The notes under the pieces were generated by a model that had not been told where the DNA came from, searched no databases, and saw nothing but the letters and a program-made list of their open reading frames with translations. Shown piece after piece: positions 45,984-55,386 of a stretch of DNA of 64,000 nucleotides. The translations under genes and the position numbers were made by a program. The stretch comes from JALORV01 sp963712485. Lineage in GTDB: Bacteria; Pseudomonadota; Gammaproteobacteria; Burkholderiales; Burkholderiaceae_F. Every line of letters begins with the position of its first letter. The first letter of the stretch is position 1. The DNA lies in NCBI GenBank assembly GCA_963712485.1, contig CAVQID010000011.1, positions 93,013-157,012 on the forward strand, in the 5' to 3' direction.

Positions 45984-47055
45984 ATGCAAACGCTGGAACA
46001 TCGCAAACAGCTCGATGGACTTCGGTTCTTCGCGTTCCTGCCGGTGTTTCTGGTGCACAGCGATGTCACGCACTTCTGGTGGGGTAGTTATGGCGTCTCG
46101 CTGTTCTTTGTGATCAGCGGATTTCTGATCACCCGAATCCTGATCACGTTCGAAAACCGACCGCGCAGGCAGATGCTCAAGAGCTTCTATGCGCGTCGCG
46201 CGTTGCGGATCTTTCCCGCCTACTACCTCGTACTGGGACTGGCGGCAGCCACGGTCGGCATCGCTTACCTGCCTGCATTTGCCCTGTACGTAATGAACTG
46301 GGGGATCTTTTTCTACACGTGGATCCAGCCTGAACTGTTGGACAAGGCGTGGGATCCGACGCGGATGTACGGCATCCACTTCTGGTCGTTGTGCGTCGAA
46401 GAGCAGTTCTATCTCGTCTTCCCGCTGTTGTTTTCCTTCCTGCGGCCGGGGCGTGCGAGGCTGTCGTGGTTGCTCGCCCTATGGGGCGCGTCTATCGGCT
46501 TTCGCTTCCTCTGCGCCGCGTTCCTGCCCAAGGCGGCATATGGGCTGATTCCCCTGGTCTGCGGTGAGTATCTGGTCGCGGGCGCGGTGGGCGCCGTGGT
46601 CTTTGCGGATACGTCGGATTGCCGCCGAAAAGATCCGCGCCGCGGCTCGTCAATGGATGTTTCCGGTCGGCCTCGCGCTGGTGGTCGCACTGTTCGTGCT
46701 GTTTCCACCGGAGACACCGTCGATCGACCACGTCATGCACCCGCCACACATGCAAACGCTGCTTGCGCTTGGGTTTCTGGCGATGGTGCTGGGACTGTGG
46801 CAAACGGACAACCGTTGGGTGCTCGGGTTTTTCAACTACGCACCCTTTCGTTACCTCGGCAAGATCAGCTACGGCCTGTACCTCATCCACCTCTTCATGT
46901 GGCCGCTGGTCGACTGGCTCGCCGTGCATTCTTCCGCGATACGCGTGCTACCACCCTTTGCGGTGCGACTCGGGCTAACAATACTGCTGGCAGCGGCGAT
47001 GTGGCGTTTCGTCGAGGCGCCGATCCTGAAGCTCAAGGAAAGGCTCCCGTATTGA
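45984..47055 (+). CDS. OafA/YrhL-type membrane acyltransferase (apparent frameshift)
   Basis: About 356 residues. From ATG 45984 it reads MQTLEHRKQLDGLRFFAFLP, the acyltransferase-3 opening, then SLFFVISGFLITRIL, YARRALRIFPAYYLVL and WSLCVEEQFYLVFPLL with the catalytic-type glutamate. A break near 46606 (GTCTTTGCGG) is fixed by removing one T, after which ten-helix topology continues to FNYAPFRYLGKISYGLYLIH and the end at 47055. Members O-acylate sugars or lipids at the inner membrane. The acceptor is unknown; the SGNH gene next door is convergent. Confidence 0.88.
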
Positions 47056-47066
47056 TCGCAGGCTCA

Positions 47067-48437
47067 TCAAGGCGGGCACGGACAGAGCTTCGACTGTGGC
47101 TTGACCGCCTGCGTTGGCTGGGTTTTCGCAGTGACCGCGCGGCGCGCGGACCCCTGGCCTCCGAACAACGACAGATCGATGGCATCGGCCATCGCCTGGT
47201 AGCCGGCATCGTTCGGATGCAGGTTGTCGCCACTGTCATAGGCTGGGCGGATCGCGGCGGGATTGGACGGGTCGCGTAGCACTTTGTCGAAATCGATTAC
47301 CGCGTCGAAGGCTTTGCTGCTCCTGATCCATTGGTTGACGGCCTGGCGCTTTAGCTCGCCATCTGCGGTGTAGTAGATCCCGGGCAGGAACGCCTGGAAC
47401 GGCGTGAGGGTGCCCCCATAAACCTTCAGACCCAGCGCATGCGCTCGATGAATGATCTGGCGATGGCCGGCAATGATCTCGTCGACGGTCGCGGTTCCCG
47501 GAAACCCGATGTCGTTGATGCCTAACAGGACAATGACGTAGCGCGCGCCGGACTGCACCAGTACGTCACGATCCAGACGTGCCGCTGCGTTCGTACCGAC
47601 CGTATCGTGCAGAAGCCGGTTGCCGCTGATACCCGCGTTGAGCACCGCGATCTTGCTGCCACCGGAGCGCAGCCGTTCCGCCAGACGATTCGGCCAGCGC
47701 TTGTTGGCGTCCGTAGTCGAGTGCAAGCCATCGGTTATCGAGTCACCGAGCGTGACGATCGCCCTCGCCGTCGTGGAGGCGTCCACTTCGACGCCCGTCA
47801 GAAAGAAGAAGGACTCGGTAGTGGTCGCCGTCGGCAGTGAGTCGGCGCCGCTGAAGTCTCCGGCAGAAGAGATATAGGTCGTCTGCAACCCCAGCGAATG
47901 CTCGGTCGCCGCGAGCTGCTTGCCGGGAACATAGATGCTGACCGCGAGGTCGCCGCGGTCAGGCACTCTGAGACTTACCGGGTCGCTGATTGCAAGCGCG
48001 CCGGCCGGGATCGTCGTCGACTCCGACCCGTTGAATGTCAGCACCCGGCCCGAGCCTGGGACGATTGATGCACCAGTGCTGCGCAGGCCCACGCGCGCAG
48101 CGCCGATCAGCAGTGAGTCCGCACCATAGGCGTTGGACAGACGCACGCGCACCCGCGTGCCGCCGATGCTCACGTGCGCGATCTGGCGAATGGTCTGGCC
48201 ATTGAGTTCGAGCGGATACCAGGCAGCCTGAGGGCTCGCGTTCCATGTACCGACCCAGTGGCCGGCATCGCTCCCGTCCTTGGCCATGGTCGCTGGCGCG
48301 ATCGCCATGCCCGCGATAACCAGCATCGTCCCCGCGAGGACGGTAAGCAGACGTTGGAATACCGAAGTTGATTGCCTGAACCAGATCGCGAGGTTCAACT
48401 TCCTCTCGCGTTTCGGAAGCAGCGATGGCAGTGACAC
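47067..48437 (-). CDS. Exported SGNH/GDSL hydrolase
   Basis: A 456-residue protein starting at GTG 48437 with GGAGAGG upstream. An unusually long N-terminus leads to a signal helix (LLTVLAGTMLVIAGMAIAP). A beta-rich N-terminal domain (about 60-220) begins HWVGTWNASPQAAWYP. The catalytic blocks are VTLGDSITDG (nucleophile Ser), AGISGNRLL, VIVLLGINDIG, and DNLHPNDAGYQ with the Asp-His pair. It should act on acyl or acetyl esters in the periplasm. It is convergent with the O-acyltransferase, suggesting opposite chemistry on one substrate class; that link is inferred. Confidence 0.9.
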   Translation of the reverse strand: MSLPSLLPKRERKLNLAIWFRQSTSVFQRLLTVLAGTMLVIAGMAIAPATMAKDGSDAGHWVGTWNASPQAAWYPLELNGQTIRQIAHVSIGGTRVRVRLSNAYGADSLLIGAARVGLRSTGASIVPGSGRVLTFNGSESTTIPAGALAISDPVSLRVPDRGDLAVSIYVPGKQLAATEHSLGLQTTYISSAGDFSGADSLPTATTTESFFFLTGVEVDASTTARAIVTLGDSITDGLHSTTDANKRWPNRLAERLRSGGSKIAVLNAGISGNRLLHDTVGTNAAARLDRDVLVQSGARYVIVLLGINDIGFPGTATVDEIIAGHRQIIHRAHALGLKVYGGTLTPFQAFLPGIYYTADGELKRQAVNQWIRSSKAFDAVIDFDKVLRDPSNPAAIRPAYDSGDNLHPNDAGYQAMADAIDLSLFGGQGSARRAVTAKTQPTQAVKPQSKLCPCPP

Positions 48438-48654
48438 GATGGCCTCTCCCTATACGTGACAAACGGCCCCGGCTCGCGGCCGCGCAGGAGACGCACCCAT
48501 CGGACGAACTCTCCACACCTGCCGGATGTGAGGTCGTCGCATCGAAAAGTCCCTCGGGCAACGCTCCGAAAGCACACTGATCACGACGGCAGCGAGTGAT
48601 CGAAGCCCATCGATCATCAGCGAAGCGATTCTCCCATCGCCGCCGGGCAGCCGT

Positions 48655-48672
48655 ATGTTCGGTATCGAACAT
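48655..48672. promoter_or_regulatory. Perfect 7-bp inverted repeat in the SGNH-FAAL control region
   Basis: ATGTTCG-GTAT-CGAACAT is a perfect inverted repeat followed by TGACC. The TGTTCG arm and TGACC tail recall the shared operator at 48732 (TGTTCGGTAGCGCACTGACC), so it may be a second binding site for the same or a related regulator. Confidence 0.5.
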
Positions 48673-48731
48673 TGACCCTTGTCATCCATCGTTGGCAAGC
48701 GGACGAACGGCGGGCTCCGAAGGCGTGTTGT

Positions 48732-48750
48732 GTTCGGTAGCGCACTGACC
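48732..48750 (+). promoter_or_regulatory. Shared palindromic operator, copy 6
   Basis: GTTCGGTAGCGCACTGACC: arms GTTCGG and GCGCAC around TA, then TGACC. It is 53 bp upstream of the leader reading frame and about 105 bp before the sphingolipid-locus synthase, in the same orientation. Confidence 0.6.
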
Positions 48751-48802
48751 TCACACGCTGTGCCAGCTAGCCTTTTTGCTGTCAGTCACCTAGGGAGGAG
48801 GC

Positions 48803-48859
48803 ATGCGTACGACCGTCGTTCGAAGTCTCATCCCGCAGCGCGACGGTACGCCGCAATGA
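48803..48859 (+). CDS. Possible 18-residue leader peptide coupled to the synthase
   Basis: AGGGAGGAGGC immediately precedes ATG 48803, which opens MRTTVVRSLIPQRDGTPQ and stops at TGA 48857-48859, overlapping the ATG of the synthase (ATGA). The synthase ATG itself has no good ribosome site. Either this is a short leader that delivers ribosomes to the synthase, or one base has been lost and this is the true N-terminus of the synthase. The second option is a real risk because the window contains many frame errors. Confidence 0.45.
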   Translation: MRTTVVRSLIPQRDGTPQ

Positions 48860-51800
48860 CGCTCCAAGATCTTCGGGGATCCACCATCGAGGAGATGCGG
48901 TCGCGATTGGTCACTTCCGCGCGAAAGCGCGACCGCTATCTCGTCGGCGGCGCCGAGGACGATCTGCCGAACGACGAAGTCGCCCGTCCGCTGTCTGGTT
49001 CGGCAGGCATTCCGCTGCTGAGGCTCGAGACTCCGACCGCGATCCGGGTCCCGCCGGGGGCCAAGATCAACACGCGAACGGGTCCCAGGAACATCGTCCG
49101 CTGCCTGCGCGAACTTGCCGCGGAACGCCCCGACGACGTCGCATTCGTGCACCTGCTCGATGGCGATACGCCGCAAGCGTCGCTGACTTACGCGCAACTG
49201 GACCGGCGCGCCCGGGCCATCGCCGTGTGCCTCCAGGACGTGCGGCTTGCGGGTCGGAATGTCGTGCTTGCCTACCCGCCCGGCCTCGAATTCATCGCCT
49301 CCTTCTTCGGTGCGCTCTACGCCGGCTGCGTCGCCGTGCCCGTCTACCCGCCCCGGGCACGAACGCTCGATCGCTTCCACGCGCTCATCGGCGACGCCGG
49401 AGCGCCCCTGGTGCTCAGCACCGCCGCCACCGTCGCCTATCTGAAAAAAATCAACGGCAGGGCCGCAGCGGTCCGCTGGATTGCGACCGACGAGATCACC
49501 AACGTCCATGCCGACTGCTGGACCGAGCACGATCCGGACCCCGATGCGCTGGCGATGATCCAGTACACCTCGGGCTCTACCAGCCGGCCCAAAGGCGTCA
49601 TGCTGAGCCACGCCAATCTTCTCGCCAACACGCGTGCCATCAGTAGCGCCTTCGACCTCGGACGCGACACGAAGGCTGTCTTCTGGCTTCCTACCTGCCA
49701 CGACATGGGGCTCATCGGCGGCGTCCTCACGCCGGCCTACTGCGGGATTCCGAACATCATCATTGCGCCCGCAATGTTCGTCCGGAATCCCTTCCTCTGG
49801 CTCGATACGATCAGCCGGTTCCGCGCGACCGTTTCCGGCGGACCCAACTTCGCCTACGACCTGTGCGTCCGCAAGATCACGGCGGAGCAGCGCGCCGTCC
49901 TCGATCTCTCCTCCTGGAAAGTCGCGTTCATCGGCGCCGAGCCCGTAGCGCCGGCCACGCTCGCTCGCTTCGCCGAAGCCTTCGCACCGTGCGGATTTCG
50001 ACCCTCGTCCTTCTATCCGTGCTACGGCCTGGCGGAGGCGACGCTTATGGTCACCGGACCCAAGGCGGGAAGCGGCGCCACGGTGCGCGCATTTCACGAC
50101 GATGCCCTCGCGCGCAACCTAGTCGTATCGCTCCCCGACGGTGCACCCGGCGCCCACAGCCTCGTCGGCTGCGGCGTGCCAGTCGGCTCGCTGCGCGTGG
50201 CCATCGTCGAGCCCGAGACCGGCGAGCGCGCTGCGTCCAACCGCATCGGCGAGCTATGGGTCGCCGGCGAGTCCATCGGTAAGGGCTACTGGCGCAGTCC
50301 CGCAAAAACCGCAGCGACGTTTAAAGCGCAATTGAGCGATGTCGACGACGGTTACTTCCTCCGGACCGGCGATCTAGGCTTCATGCACGACCAGCAGCTC
50401 TACATCACCGGCAGGATCGACGACCTCATCATCGTTCGCGGGCTCAATCATCACCCGCAGGACATCGAAGCGACGGCGCGCCAAAGCCACCCGCTGCTTG
50501 CACCCGGCCTTGGCGCAGCCTTCGCTTTCGAGGAACACGGTGCGCAGCGCCTTGTCCTCGTGCACGAAGTCGTCCGCGACGGGAGTGCCAATCTGGCTCC
50601 GGTCATCGACACGGTCCGTGCCGCGGTGCTCGCAGAGCACGGCCTCGCTCTCGATGTCGTTGTCCTGGTCCGCTGCGGCACCATCGACAAGACCTCCAGC
50701 GGAAAGATCCAGCGCCACGCGATCCGCGCCGCATTCCGCGCCAACGAGCTGAAGCCCCTCGCCCGGCACGGCGCACAGTCCGGACTCGCATCTTCGGAAC
50801 CTGCCACTCCGCCCACACCACCTGCGCAGTCCACCGCGCTCGCCGCCGTGTGCCAGCACGCACTCGCGTTGTCGGGCAATGTACTCGCCGATGTCACGCC
50901 CGAAACGCCGATCGAGGCACTCGGCCTCGATTCGCTGCAGCGCGTCGAGCTTATTGCCGCACTTGACCAGAGCTTCGGACGCCACCTGCCGGACACCGTT
51001 TACAGCCAGGCGACGACTCTCGGCGATCTCGCCGCCGCGGTGCAGAAGCATCTAATCGATCATCCGCATTCCGACGTGTCAGCGCGCGCCATTCCAGCGG
51101 AAAACTACGATGTAGCGCTGTTCCCCGAGTACCTGGAGCTCAAGCGCCACAAGCGCATGCTGCTGGCCGTCACCGAAACGAACCCCTACTTCAATGTGGA
51201 CCAAGGTGACGACACGCCCACGGCAAGCACGCCCGGACTCGCTCACATCGACGGCCGGGCGCTGACCAACTTCTGCGCCTACGACTACATCGGGATGGCG
51301 CACGATCCGGCCGTCACCGCAGCAACCAAGGGCGCGATCGATCGCTACGGCACCGGCGCGGGTGCCAGCCGACTCGTATCCGGCGAAAAGCAGATTCATC
51401 GCGACCTCGAGCACGCGCTCGCCGAATTTCTCGGCATGCCCGCAGCGATCGTCTTCGTCTCCGGACACGCGACCAACGTCACGACGATCGGGCACCTTAT
51501 GGGCCCGGGCGACCTGATCGTCCACGACATCCTGGCCCACAACTCGATTCTCCAGGGTGCGCGACTCTCCGGTGCCACCTGCCGCGGATTCGCCCACAAC
51601 GACTGGCGCGCGCTCGACGTGCTCCTCTCAGGTATCCGCCACAGCTACCGCCGCGTGCTCATCGCGATCGAGGGCGTCTACAGCATGGATGGCGACTATC
51701 CCGACCTGGCACGCTTCGTCGACATCAAGAAGAAACATCACGCGATGCTCTATGTCGACGAGGCCCACTCGCTCGGAACGATGGGCAGAGACCGGCCGCG

Positions 51801-52319
51801 GCCTCGGTGAACACGCCGGCGTCGCCCCCTCCAGCGTCGACATGTGGATGGGCACGCTGTCCAAATCTCTCGCGAGCTGCGGTGGCTACATCGCGGGATC
51901 CGCCGAACTCATCGAGTACCTCAAGTACACGGCGCCCGGGTTCGTCTACAGCGTGGGAATCTCCCCGCCCAACGCGGCCACGGCGCTGGCCGCCCTGACG
52001 GTCCTGCGCCGCGAGCCTCAGCGCGTCGCACGGCTCCACGACGTTGTCGGGCCTCTTCCTGCGACTCGCGCGCGAGCGCGGACTCGATACGGGGATCGCC
52101 GCGGGAACTCCGGTGATCCCGATCATCGTCGGCAACTCGGTCCGCTGTCTTCGGCTCTCCCGCGCGCTTTTCCGACGCGGCATCAACGTCCAGCCGATCA
52201 TCCATCCGGCCGTTCCCGAACAGGCCACGCGGCTGCGGGTATTCATCACGATCAATCACACCGAGTCGCTCATCCGGGGCGCTGTCGACGCGATCGCGGA
52301 GGAACTCGCGAAGCTCTAG
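48856..52319 (+). CDS. Trifunctional FAAL - ACP - serine palmitoyltransferase-like synthase (two apparent frameshifts)
   Basis: About 1153 residues after repair. Residues about 70-635 are a fatty acyl-AMP ligase: P-loop YTSGSTSRPKGVMLSH (237-252), YPCYGLAEATLMV (387-399), YFLRTGDLG and the catalytic Lys region SSGKIQRHAI (614-623). Residues about 660-740 are an acyl carrier protein with Ser693 in LGLDSLQRVE. Residues about 760-1153 are an alpha-oxoamine synthase: the pyridine-stacking histidine in SGHATN (His871), YVDEAHSLG (Asp968, His971) and PLP-lysine Lys1003 in GTLSKSLASCGG. Breaks near 51785 and 52050 are repaired by removing one base each. It should load a fatty acid onto its own ACP and condense it with an amino acid, most likely serine given its neighbours. 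Confidence 0.88.
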
Positions 52320-52361
52320 CACGGCCGTCGCGCCTGTCCAGTGCCAGCGAAGCGCTTCATC

Positions 52362-53303
52362 ATGCCGAACACCGAACCGGTCATCGTGGTCGACAAGCTC
52401 TGCAAGCACTACGGCGCATTGAGGGCCGTCGACAACATCTCGTTCAGCGTCAAGTCGGGCGAAGTGTTCGCGTTTCTCGGCCCCAATGGCGCGGGGAAGA
52501 GCACGACCGCCGAAGTGATCGAGACCATCCGCGTGCCGACCTCGGGAACGGTCACGGTGCTCGGCATGGACGTCACGAAGCGCAAGGCCGAGGTGGTCCG
52601 CCGGATCGGCGTGCTGCCGCAGAACTTCAGCTCGTTCGATCGCATCACGGTGCGCGAGACTCTGCAGTATTACGCCCGGGTGTTCGGATGCCGCGCCGAC
52701 ATCGACGCGCTGATGGATCTCACCCATCTGCGCGACAAGTCCGCGGCTCTGTTCAACACCCTCTCCGGCGGCCTCAAGCAGCGCCTCGGGATCGCTGTCG
52801 CGCTGGTCAGTGACCCGGAGATCGTCTTTCTCGACGAACCCACGACCGGGCTCGATCCGCACGCGCGGCGGCAGGTCTGGGAGGTGCTGAAGGGACTGAA
52901 AGGCCGCGGGAAGACCGTCTTTCTCACGACCCATTACATGGAAGAAGCCGAACTCCTGGCTGACACTGTCGCGATCATCTCCAACGGACGGATCGTCGCC
53001 ATCGACTCGCCGGCAAGGTTGACCGAGGAGCACGCCGAACAGACGCGGCTGACGCTGAAGTCGATCGACCCCGCCGCGGCGGTGGCGATCCGCAAGCTGG
53101 GCTTCTCCCCGATCCTGAAGGATGACGACAGCCTCTGGGTTCCGGTGAAGACGCCCGAGGACGTCCGCCGCATCCTCGAGGAGTTGGAGCGGTGCGGGCT
53201 GGCGCTCGGCGGCCTCGACGTGCGCAAGCCCAACCTCGAGGAGGTGTTCCTGAAGCTGACGGCCGAACCTTCCGCGGCCCGCGCCCAGGACCGCGCCGCA
53301 TGA
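52362..53303 (+). CDS. ABC transporter ATPase, ABC-2 type, in the sphingolipid locus
   Basis: About 313 residues from ATG 52362 (an in-frame GTG 52341 is possible). Walker A is GPNGAGKS (about 43-50), signature LSGGLKQRLGIAVAL, Walker B EIVFLDEPTTGLDP, and H-loop FLTTHYMEEAELLAD. The C-terminal 90 residues form the extra domain common in DrrA-type exporters of lipids and drugs (LKDDDSLWVPVKTPEDVRRI, PNLEEVFLKLT). It starts about 40 bp after the synthase and overlaps the permease gene by four bases. Export or flipping of the locus product is the likely job, inferred from context. Confidence 0.93.
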   Translation: MPNTEPVIVVDKLCKHYGALRAVDNISFSVKSGEVFAFLGPNGAGKSTTAEVIETIRVPTSGTVTVLGMDVTKRKAEVVRRIGVLPQNFSSFDRITVRETLQYYARVFGCRADIDALMDLTHLRDKSAALFNTLSGGLKQRLGIAVALVSDPEIVFLDEPTTGLDPHARRQVWEVLKGLKGRGKTVFLTTHYMEEAELLADTVAIISNGRIVAIDSPARLTEEHAEQTRLTLKSIDPAAAVAIRKLGFSPILKDDDSLWVPVKTPEDVRRILEELERCGLALGGLDVRKPNLEEVFLKLTAEPSAARAQDRAA

Positions 53304-54415
53304 CGCCCCGGATCGTCGTCGCCAATCTCAGCGTACGGCTCAAGAGCTTCTATCGCGAACGCTCGGCGATGTTCTTCACGTTCGCCTTCCCTGTGATCCT
53401 CGTGCTCGTATTCGGCACGATCTTCACCAAGCCCGAGCACCTCAACTTCGACCTGCCGGTGCAGGACAACAGCCGCAGCGAAGGCTCAGCACGGCTGCTC
53501 GAAATCCTCGCGAGCGGCGATGCGTTCACGGTCACACCGGTGCCAGTCGCGGTCGACGCCTCGCGGTATGCAAGGGAGCATGGGCTGAACCTGCTGCTCG
53601 TGATCCCGAAGGACTTCGAGGCCCTGCAGAGACAGCGCGTCGTCGGCCCCAACGCCGGCGTGCCGGTACCGCTCAACTATGTGTACGACCCGAGCTCGAC
53701 GTCGGTGAACACCAAGATCCAGCTTCTGGACACGATCGTGGCCGCGGCCAACCAGAAGGCGACGGGCAGCCCCCCGGCGATCAAGCTCGTCGCCCAGTCG
53801 ATCCTGTCCGAACGCTACCGTTTCATCGAGTTCTTCGTCCCCGGCATCATCGCGATGGCGATCATGACCTCGTGCCTGTCGAACGCGCTCAACATGAACG
53901 CGGAACTGCGCCAGAAGGGGATCCTCCGCAAGCTCGCCACGACGCCGATCACGCGCGCCGACTGGCTCGCGTCGAGCATCGTCTACCAACTCATCCTGTC
54001 GGTCATCTCGACGGCTGCCATCCTGCTGGTCAGCTTCTTCGTGTTCGACGTCCGACTGCATATCGGGATCTGGCTGCCGCTGATCCTCGTCGTCGAGGTC
54101 ATAGCCTTCGTCGGCATCGGCATGCTGCTTACGCCGTTCGCCAAGGAGGCAGAAAGCGCGTCTGCGGTCGCCAATGCGTTCCTCTTTCCGATGATGTTCC
54201 TTTCCGGCACGTTCTTTCCGGTGGAGATGATGCCGGCCTTCCTGCAGGCGTTCGCCAAGCTGCTCCCGCTCTATTACGTGAACGAAGCGTTACGCGCGGC
54301 GATGATCTTCGTCGACGATGCGGCCACCTTGCGGCTCTTCGGCGTGACGACCGCGTTCGCCGCGGTCGTGTTCGTCGCCGGCACGTTCAGGACACGGTGG
54401 GACAAGGATCTATGA
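53300..54415 (+). CDS. ABC-2 permease, in the sphingolipid locus
   Basis: A 371-residue permease with a first membrane helix (AMFFTFAFPVILVLVFGTIF), a large extracytoplasmic domain (about 50-180) and five C-terminal helices. RYRFIEFFVPGIIAMAIMTS, MNAELRQKGILRKLATTPIT and NAFLFPMMFLSGTFFPVEMM are ABC-2/DrrB-type signatures. The ATG overlaps the ATPase stop, and its TGA overlaps the next ATG, so four genes are translationally linked. With the ATPase it forms a probable lipid exporter. Confidence 0.92.
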   Translation: MTPRIVVANLSVRLKSFYRERSAMFFTFAFPVILVLVFGTIFTKPEHLNFDLPVQDNSRSEGSARLLEILASGDAFTVTPVPVAVDASRYAREHGLNLLLVIPKDFEALQRQRVVGPNAGVPVPLNYVYDPSSTSVNTKIQLLDTIVAAANQKATGSPPAIKLVAQSILSERYRFIEFFVPGIIAMAIMTSCLSNALNMNAELRQKGILRKLATTPITRADWLASSIVYQLILSVISTAAILLVSFFVFDVRLHIGIWLPLILVVEVIAFVGIGMLLTPFAKEAESASAVANAFLFPMMFLSGTFFPVEMMPAFLQAFAKLLPLYYVNEALRAAMIFVDDAATLRLFGVTTAFAAVVFVAGTFRTRWDKDL

Positions 54416-55386
54416 GCGCCGAAAAACGCATCCTGTTCATTTGCGGCTCGATGAATCAGACGACGCAGATGCATCAGATCTCGCGCCACCTGAACGAATA
54501 CCAGCAGGCATTCACGCCTTTCTACTGTGACGGCGTGCTGGAGACGATGCGGCGGCTGAAACGCCTGGAGTTCACGATCATCGGCGCCAAGCTCGCGCAG
54601 CGCTGCCACCAGTACCTGAGTGCGTCGGATCTCGCCATCGACTACCAGGGAAGGCGCGGCCCGTACGACCTCGTGGTCACCTGCTCCGATGTCATCGTCC
54701 AGAAGAATATCCGCGGCAACCGGATCGTCCTGGTGCAGGAAGGCATTACCGATCCGGAGACCTCGGCCTTCCGCCTTGTGCAGCGGCACCGTTCCCTCCC
54801 CCTGTGGATCGCCGGGACCGCCGCGACCGGCTTGAGCGACACCTACCGCGCGTTCTGTGTGGCCAGCGACGGATACCGCGACCTGTTCACGCGCAAGGGC
54901 GCGAAGGCGGAGAAGATCGTTGTCACGGGCATCCCGAACTTCGACCATTGCGAGCGTTATCGCGACAACTCGTTTCCGCATCGGCACTACGTCCTCGTCT
55001 GCACGTCGCCGCTGCGGGAGATCTTCCGCGGGGAGGATCGGCCCTCGTTCATCCGCCATGCCGTCGCCCTCGCCAACGGCCGCCCGATGATCTTCAAGTT
55101 CCATCCCAACGAAGACCTGGTGCGCGCCGAGAAGGAAGTGCGGCAATACGCCCCGGGCGCCCGGACGTTCAGGGACGGCAGCGCGGAGGAGATGATTGCG
55201 AATTGCGACGTGCTGATCACCCAGTACTCGTCCACTGCGTTCGTCGGCCTGGCACTCGGCAAGGAGACCTATTCGGACTTTCCGGCGGAAGAGTTGCGCC
55301 GCTTGCTGCCGGTGCAGAACAACGCCGCGGCGGCGAATATCGCGGAGGTCTGCCGGCGAGTCATCGCCGATCGGGGGATCCAGTGA
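54412..55386 (+). CDS. GT-B-like transferase (glycosyl- or glycerophosphotransferase-like)
   Basis: A 324-residue cytoplasmic protein with two Rossmann-like halves. The first has RILFICGSMNQTTQMHQISR at the very N-terminus and VVTCSDVIVQ near residue 84; the second has VLVCTSPLREIFRGEDRPSF, MIFKFHPNEDLVRAEKEV, then VLITQYSSTAFVGLALGKE. The K-F-H-P-N and late Q-Y-S-S-T pattern recalls CDP-glycerol glycerophosphotransferases and UDP-GlcNAc epimerase/GT-B enzymes. A head-group transferase for the lipid product is the natural reading in this operon, but donor and acceptor are unknown. Overlaps both neighbours by four bases. Confidence 0.65.
   Translation: MSAEKRILFICGSMNQTTQMHQISRHLNEYQQAFTPFYCDGVLETMRRLKRLEFTIIGAKLAQRCHQYLSASDLAIDYQGRRGPYDLVVTCSDVIVQKNIRGNRIVLVQEGITDPETSAFRLVQRHRSLPLWIAGTAATGLSDTYRAFCVASDGYRDLFTRKGAKAEKIVVTGIPNFDHCERYRDNSFPHRHYVLVCTSPLREIFRGEDRPSFIRHAVALANGRPMIFKFHPNEDLVRAEKEVRQYAPGARTFRDGSAEEMIANCDVLITQYSSTAFVGLALGKETYSDFPAEELRRLLPVQNNAAAANIAEVCRRVIADRGIQ

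Noticed and set aside
48679..48855. An upstream in-frame extension of the FAAL gene from 48679.
   Set aside because: The extra 59 residues have no conserved pattern and cover the operator and ribosome-binding region; ATG 48856 is the better start.
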